NCBI RefSeq assembly: GCF_033439725.1
Contig: NW_026944391.1
Span: 620,001 to 684,000 of the forward strand
Direction: 5' to 3'
Length of the DNA stretch: 64,000 bases
From: Neurospora tetraspora
Lineage: Eukaryota > Ascomycota > Sordariomycetes > Sordariales > Sordariaceae
This document shows, piece by piece, positions 58,601 to 64,000 of the stretch. A program made the translations under genes and the position numbers. The notes under the pieces are model-generated. The model had not been told where the DNA came from and made no database searches. It saw nothing but the letters and a program-made list of their open reading frames with translations. Positions within the stretch are counted from its first letter, which is position 1; every line of letters begins with the position of its first letter.

Positions 58601-60903
58601 ACTCGGATGATCTTCTCGGTTTTGGGGGGAAGGTCCGACTCGACCGTCTCCTTGGTACGACGGAGAATGAAAGGAGCGATTGACTTATGCAAGTCGCGGA
58701 GCTTGTCTTGGGTCCTCATTCGCCTGGCCTCATCCTGTTCTTCATCAGTCGGGCCTTTGTTGTCGGCAGTAGACAACGCTTCAAGCTCCTCATCAATGAC
58801 GACTTTTCCGGGGTTGAGGAAGTCGAGGAGGGCTGAAAGTTCGGCCAGGTTGTTCTGAATGGGTGTGCCTGTAATAAGGACTTTGCAGGGGACGCCGAAG
58901 TTGTCAAGCTTGATGTAGAGCTGTGATTCTCGGTTCTTGAGGCGGTGGGCCTCGTCAACAGCGAGAACTTGCCATTTGATGTTCTTGAGATGGTCCGCAT
59001 CGGCCAAGATGTAGTCATAGGAAGTGACTAAGACATTGAACTTGGTCTTCTTCGGGTTGCCATCCACAAAAAGTTCGTAATCTCGGATATTGGACCGAGC
59101 TGCCTCAGGGCCCAGGTAAACGACGTAATTAAGATCCGGAGCCCAATGGTTAAAGGTATCGCACCAAGCTGGGATAACGCTGAGAGGCGCGACGACAAGG
59201 AACGGTCCTTCCTGGCCGCGTTCATTCCGTAACCAGCTGAGAAACGAGACGCTTTGCACCGTCTTTCCCAGACCCATTTCATCGGCCAAGATGACATTGT
59301 TGCCGCGGACCCAGTTGAGGGCAAGGAAGTTGAGACCCTTCATTTGAAACTCGCGAAGCTCGCCTCCTTTGATGTAGTCAGGCTGCTTCTCCAGTTTTGT
59401 CATCCTCGACCGGGTATCGGGATTGGTTTGCTTGCGGTCGGACTGCCATGACCGGTTGCATCGGTCGAGGAACTGGTCGATCTTGTCCTGAGCAAGCTCG
59501 GTCACGAGAGACTCAGCTTCCCAGGTGCACTCGTCGTACTGCAGGCCCTTCCACTTGATGTAATACTCGGTGCCCTCATCGCCATCTCTGACAGCCACAA
59601 CGCGTTCGACCTTTGTGTAGTCTTCGAGGGCCTCTTGTTCGCGTTCTCTGTCCAGGTACCACTGCTCTTTTTGCTCCGGACTAATATCATCGCCACCGAA
59701 TTGCATCTCCAGTTCGTACTCCACAACCTTCTTGTAATAGTTTTCGAGGCGGCGAAAGCCTCGGAAGCCTGCGACAGTCTCCGTAGTTTCCCAGGTGTTG
59801 TGGGGGTATGATTGGCCCTGCCATTTGATGAAGTACTCAAAATCGTGTCGCGTGGCATCCACTGTGAGCTCGACACCCTCCTTGGGACGATGACCGAGGA
59901 TTTTCTCGATGTATGGCGAGTTATCCTCGACATTGGCAGGCCAGTAGTTGGGGGTAAGCTCGGAGTCGTCCTCCTCATCCTCTTCCGCGTCACTTTCTTG
60001 GTAGGCGCCGGCTGAGACCTGAGCAGCCCGACGGCTAGACCATCGCTTTTCGCTAAAAGCCAAGGCGGGGTCCTGTTCTTGTTGCCTGCGGACCTTCCTT
60101 TGGAAGCTGCGGGCTTTGGCGCCTCCATATGTGTCCGAGTCGGAATCATCGATTGAGGGTTGGCGAGCAGGCGTGCCACGCTTGGAAGCTGGAAGTTTCG
60201 ACAAGTCAGCGGCGAAACGAAATGCCGAGGAGTATGACGGATGAAGACTTACTAGGCAACGAGCGTTCAATCCGACGCCTTTTCGCTGCTGGCTTTCTAG
60301 ACACTGGTGCGGAATCCGATTCGGATGGTTCATCTTCCTCGTCTGAGTCGATCTGTTTACTTGGTTAGGAGAGGCGAAACGATGGGAGCTCAGGTTAATC
60401 CACTTACGATCTGGGCGCGGCGTTGTGTAGGGCGTGACTGTTGCGAGCCGTTAGCATGGTACACCAGATCAAGGAATGCGGGATATTCGTACACTCCTCC
60501 TCAACCCATACAGGGCAGGATTCTCCCTAATGTAATCATCCTCGGTCGCGTGGGCGACTTTGCGCTTCACGGCGGTACGGGACGATGAGGCAGACACGAC
60601 TTCGTTGCTCTGAGCAGACCCGGGGCTATCGGGGGCGTCAAAGTCTCCATCATCTGACGCGTCGTTATTACTTGAATCGGACGCTTCCTCGAGCGTCAAC
60701 TCGGGCTTTTGTATGGGCGAGGTAGCCTCGTCGGCAGGCTGGTATGACTGGGCGTCGGCGTCGTCATTCGGGTCAGCGTCGGCGGCATTAACGTCGGAAA
60801 GATCGCTCGTGCTTTCGTTATCGTTGGTAAAGTTGAAGTGGCTGTCATCCGCCGGCGGTGACACATGCCCGAACACCGGACCGGATTCGGGAGATGTCGA
60901 CAT
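55675..60903 (-). CDS. chd1: Chromodomain helicase DNA-binding protein 1 (CHD1)
   Basis: An ATP-dependent nucleosome spacing and remodelling enzyme acting on transcribed chromatin in the nucleus. Five exons (minus): 60903-60493, 60437-60408, 60352-60253, 60188-56123, 56065-55675; total 4998 nt, 1665 residues. All introns start GTA and are 55-65 nt; exon 2 is a 30-nt micro-exon (SRPTQRRAQI). The N-terminus is acidic and Ser-rich. Tandem chromodomains lie at about 271-335 (FEYFIKWQGQSY) and 372-425 (YYIKWKGLQYDECTWE). The SNF2 ATPase has Walker A DEMGLGKT at 483-490 and DEAH at 592-595; the helicase C-terminal lobe has STRAGGLGINL and ARAHRIGQ. A SANT/SLIDE-like region (YGFGAWTQI) follows. The C-terminal CHD1 domain (DUF4208-like, NFQLVWSLLRPLK, then VSGRRLQRMFGDL) spans the last intron. 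The tail is Arg/Asp-rich. The gene is intact, single-copy in the window and free of RIP. Confidence 0.95.
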
Positions 60904-63863
60904 TTTGAGATTTAGACGCGGAGGCTGCCTGCTGTAAGACGACGATGTCAGCCAGCGGTACGCGTCATTTACGGATCACTACTTAGGGCGGTGGAAAGAG
61001 GCCACGCTTGCGACCCGGAATCATCAGAGAAATCCGGTATCGGGGCAGCGGACGACTCTCAATGATGATTGTCGCATTGGCTCGCGTGTAAGTGATGGAG
61101 GCAAGGCTGTGGACGATGAGGCGGACGGCGACGGCGATGGCAGTCGCGTGTGGGCGCGTGGAGGGCACGGGAGAGCAGGCCATGGTCTGCAGCAGCTGTA
61201 GAGACGATATTCATCAAGGATCGACGGTCTGGCGACCTCTACAGGCTGGTAGACGATGGATATCGAAGGCGACGAGGCCCGCTTCGATGGGCGAAATGAT
61301 GGGGAAAACGCAAGGCGATACTGGGGCAGGGCACGCAGTGGGCAGTGGGCAGTGGGCAGTGGGCGGCAGTGGCAGGACTCACAAGTCATGGAAGAATTAA
61401 GAGCCTCCAGGCAGCAGACTGACGTGTGAATCTTCAAGTCCGAGATGCACAATCGCGGTGCCGGAGGAGTGGTGGTGGGGGAAATGGTCAAGGCCGGAGA
61501 CCCTGGGAGGGGGCTGGCAGTGGTGATGGTGTAGCGGAAAATCGCAGTGATGGACGGAGGAGAAGAATCGAACCAGCAACGCCAGTGGGCCACTGCCTGG
61601 CTTGTGCTTCAGACGAGGCCCGCTTGCCCTCAGCTCAATGCTTGCTCGGTCCCGCCCGCTGATTGGCCGGGGCTTTTCCTGGAAGTGTGGGGCGTCCCTT
61701 CACTAGCACAGCAGGCTCAGGTTCTCAGCTGCCGCCAGAGATACTGTAAGGTTTCAGCTTCGTAATTACAGAAACCGAAATGTAACGCACGTCTTGTGAT
61801 CTTACCTTCTCTTTTTAGCACCAGAAAGTACACTCGCCCAATCCAGTCAGATGGGCGCTGTCACGATCCTTGCCTTTCTGCCCGCAACGCACGGACTTGA
61901 GTTGTGTGACGAGGACCTGTAAGATCCAATCTTTCTTGTAAGTTTAGGTTTGAAAGGACGAATGAGAGGAAACAAACTAACCAACGCGGCTCGAGCCTGA
62001 CCTTGGTCTGGTCAGATACAATTGCTGGAACTTGTCAACCCGTTGGTTGCCCACTCCGATTCCAGACGGCGTGGGCGGTGTGAGGCAGGTGAGATGTGTG
62101 GCCGATTGAATGGAGGAATGGTTTGGAGGTATGGTTTGGTTAACCGGTTACCAGGTCATACAACACTGGACGATTGATATAACGAATGATTCAGAAAAGT
62201 GTTGTCGTGGGTTGATGGCACATACACCTTGTCGGTGCGACTTGGGATGGTAAAGGATGAAGATGGACGGCAAGCTACGTAGACGTCGCCCGGTTTTTCT
62301 AGGTAGGCATGCTGGCGTCGAGGGCTATTCTTTGTCAGCTCCGGCGCAGGTGCCAGCCAGATGGGCATGCACTTGGTCTCGTCCAGGTGCTTGTTACACC
62401 GCGAGCACCGGCACCGAGGTGACGTCCCCGCCACTGGAGCTCCGAAGAGAACCTACAGCAAGCCGACGCAGGTAAGGCCGACAATATCTTGTAAGTGACT
62501 GTGCGGGGCCACGTCTAAGCCATTCCACCTTGAACGAAGCCCGAGAGCCGCATAAACTGCCAGAGAGAATCGGACACAACCAGACACCTTGTCCTTGCCT
62601 GCCTCACCAACGAACTACCAATCCCTTCAGATTTCACTCATTCTAGACTAGTTCAGAATAAGGTGGTTGCGAGTTGCTGGGCGGAGGGAACATACGTCGA
62701 TGGGCAGCCATAGCTTCGGAAGTCCGAGTAATTCTGCGCCTCTCTGCATCGTGGTCATTGACGGCATCATGCTGCGAGGGTTTCTCGTTATCGGTACGGC
62801 GGCGTTGTCAACCCCAACTCCGCACCTCCTCCCACCGAGCGTCATGATAAACTTGATGTCGTCGACCAAACTTCCATCCAAACAAACAGTATGATGAATC
62901 GTTACTAGCCGAGGGAGCACCAGAGACATGCGGTATAGGCTTCAACACGCCCGCTTGTGTAAAGATGGGCCGGATGGGTTCACCCACAGAGAAAACTATC
63001 ATCACCTGGAAAAGAGAGCAGCAATGTTGTTGAATATATCCAGGTATCATGTGTAATGATCCAATGAAAGCGGTGAGTATATCGAGAGATGTGAGGCTGT
63101 GTTCAGCGGAAAATGGACATGTTTTGGCCGATAATGAGTAACAAACCGACCCCAGCAAAGACATTACACGCCCAAGATTATTCAACTCTCCGCGATGCCA
63201 CTTGGGTCACTGTAAGTTAAGACAGAAGCTGTGCTGAAAGGAAGCGGAAGATCGATGGGAAGCGGAAACGGAACAAAGAGACAGAGGAACAATAGTAAAA
63301 TCCCAATGTTGACGACCACCCGGGCCCTACAACTAAGTACTGCGTGAACATCAGCTAGATACTGTAGTGCGACCGATGAGGGATGTCGACTGAGAGTTGA
63401 CCAGAAAGGGAGGTGGAATTTATATCGGTCGTTATATGGAAATGCACACAGGGGCAAGGCAAGCAATAACAGCGGGAACAGTGGACTTTGGTAACCTACC
63501 TATCAACCGTGGCACATTTCAGCTTACACTAAGCTAGCCCCTACCCTGTTGCCATGTTGGTCCAGCGTTGCGGAGCTGCACAGGCGGGCAAGCGGGGTCT
63601 TTTCACGATTTGCCCTGCCCCTCCACACACCAGACTCGGCGCACGGTGCAGCTGTCTCGACATTTTTTGGGACAAGACATTCACGTCGACCCACGTTGCC
63701 TCTGGAGAAAGAGTGTCAGCCTCCTCCGCCTTGTTTGGACCTCCACTCTGCTCGTAGCATTCCGAGACCTGCGGCACCTTGAGAATTTCTCCCCCTCCCC
63801 CGTTTCCCGTTTTGCGCCTAGCTACCCATCTCGACCAGTTCGCAAAGCGAAACCACAGACAAG
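60904..63863. other. Intergenic region between divergent CHD1 and RLI1-like gene
   Basis: About 3 kb with no convincing gene. Open frames show no domain. A gggcagt 7-bp tandem repeat lies at 61335-61365. It must contain both 5' UTRs and promoters. C/T-rich sequence (63787-63812) precedes the right-hand start codon, as in many highly expressed fungal genes. Confidence 0.5.
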
Positions 63864-64000
63864 ATGTCGGACAAACTCACTCGGTGCGTTTACGTTCCCC
63901 ACGCATGTGTGCGCTGCTTATAGAAGCACAACTGGCCTGTGCTGGCCTGGCCGTATGCGCCGTCTAGCTTCCACCTTGCTGACTGTTTCGTGTCTATAGT
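63864..64000 (+). CDS. rli1: First exon of probable RLI1/ABCE1 ribosome-recycling ATPase
   Basis: ATG at 63864 in good context (gacaagATGTCG) encodes MSDKLT and two bases of the next codon, then GTGCGT begins an intron (63884-63999) with a CTGAC branch site and TATAG end. The single base at 64000 completes an Arg codon. MSDKLTR is the characteristic N-terminus of fungal RLI1 (ABCE1), the iron-sulfur ABC ATPase that splits ribosomes after termination. The window ends before the diagnostic ferredoxin-like cysteines, so the name rests on seven residues and the splice pattern. Confidence 0.6.

Noticed and set aside
61024-63185. Several frames of 90-190 residues between CHD1 and the right-hand gene
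   Set aside because: They have no domains, no good start context or splice pattern, and overlap on both strands.

Overview
The window reads as nuclear DNA of a filamentous ascomycete (Pezizomycotina, most likely Sordariomycetes). The reasons are short GT-AG introns with CTAAC-type branch sites, fungal-type HET, NB-ARC/TPR and ankyrin genes, solo LTRs, a Tad-like non-LTR retrotransposon, and a long AT-rich block depleted of open frames, as expected from repeat-induced point mutation (RIP). The species cannot be named from the sequence alone.

Layout. 1-21 kb is an accessory, non-self-recognition type region. It holds an NB-ARC/TPR (NLR-like) gene broken by retroelement pieces, an intact five-exon ankyrin/subtilisin (S8) gene, a divergently transcribed uncharacterised fungal gene, a decayed ankyrin-SPRY gene, and an intact HET-domain gene with 22 nearly identical 34-residue ankyrin repeats. 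Solo LTRs with clean 5-bp target duplications lie between them, one nested in another. 21.2-42.1 kb is the AT-rich, RIP-like block. Inside it are a few better-preserved islands (27.2-28.5, 36.4-38.5 kb), short tandem repeats, and an inverted-repeat-flanked unit of about 5.8 kb. 42.1-54.2 kb is a second, rearranged and mutated copy of the 14.4-21.2 kb segment. It carries a HET-ankyrin pseudogene with a collapsed repeat array, a solo LTR, a non-LTR retrotransposon whose long frame is still open, and two 3' halves of 5S rRNA genes. 54.2-64 kb returns to housekeeping sequence: the chromatin remodeller CHD1 and the first exon of a gene that looks like RLI1/ABCE1.

How it fits together. The left side resembles the fungal NLR/HET immune-like repertoire: sensors with highly similar repeats (TPR, ankyrin) and effector-type domains (HET, subtilisin-like protease). 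The most interesting pair is the S8 protease gene and the gene diverging from it across 1.2 kb, by loose analogy with known fungal protease/executioner pairs; this is inference only. All exon models were made by eye. The S8, HET-ankyrin and CHD1 models each give a total coding length divisible by three, which supports them.
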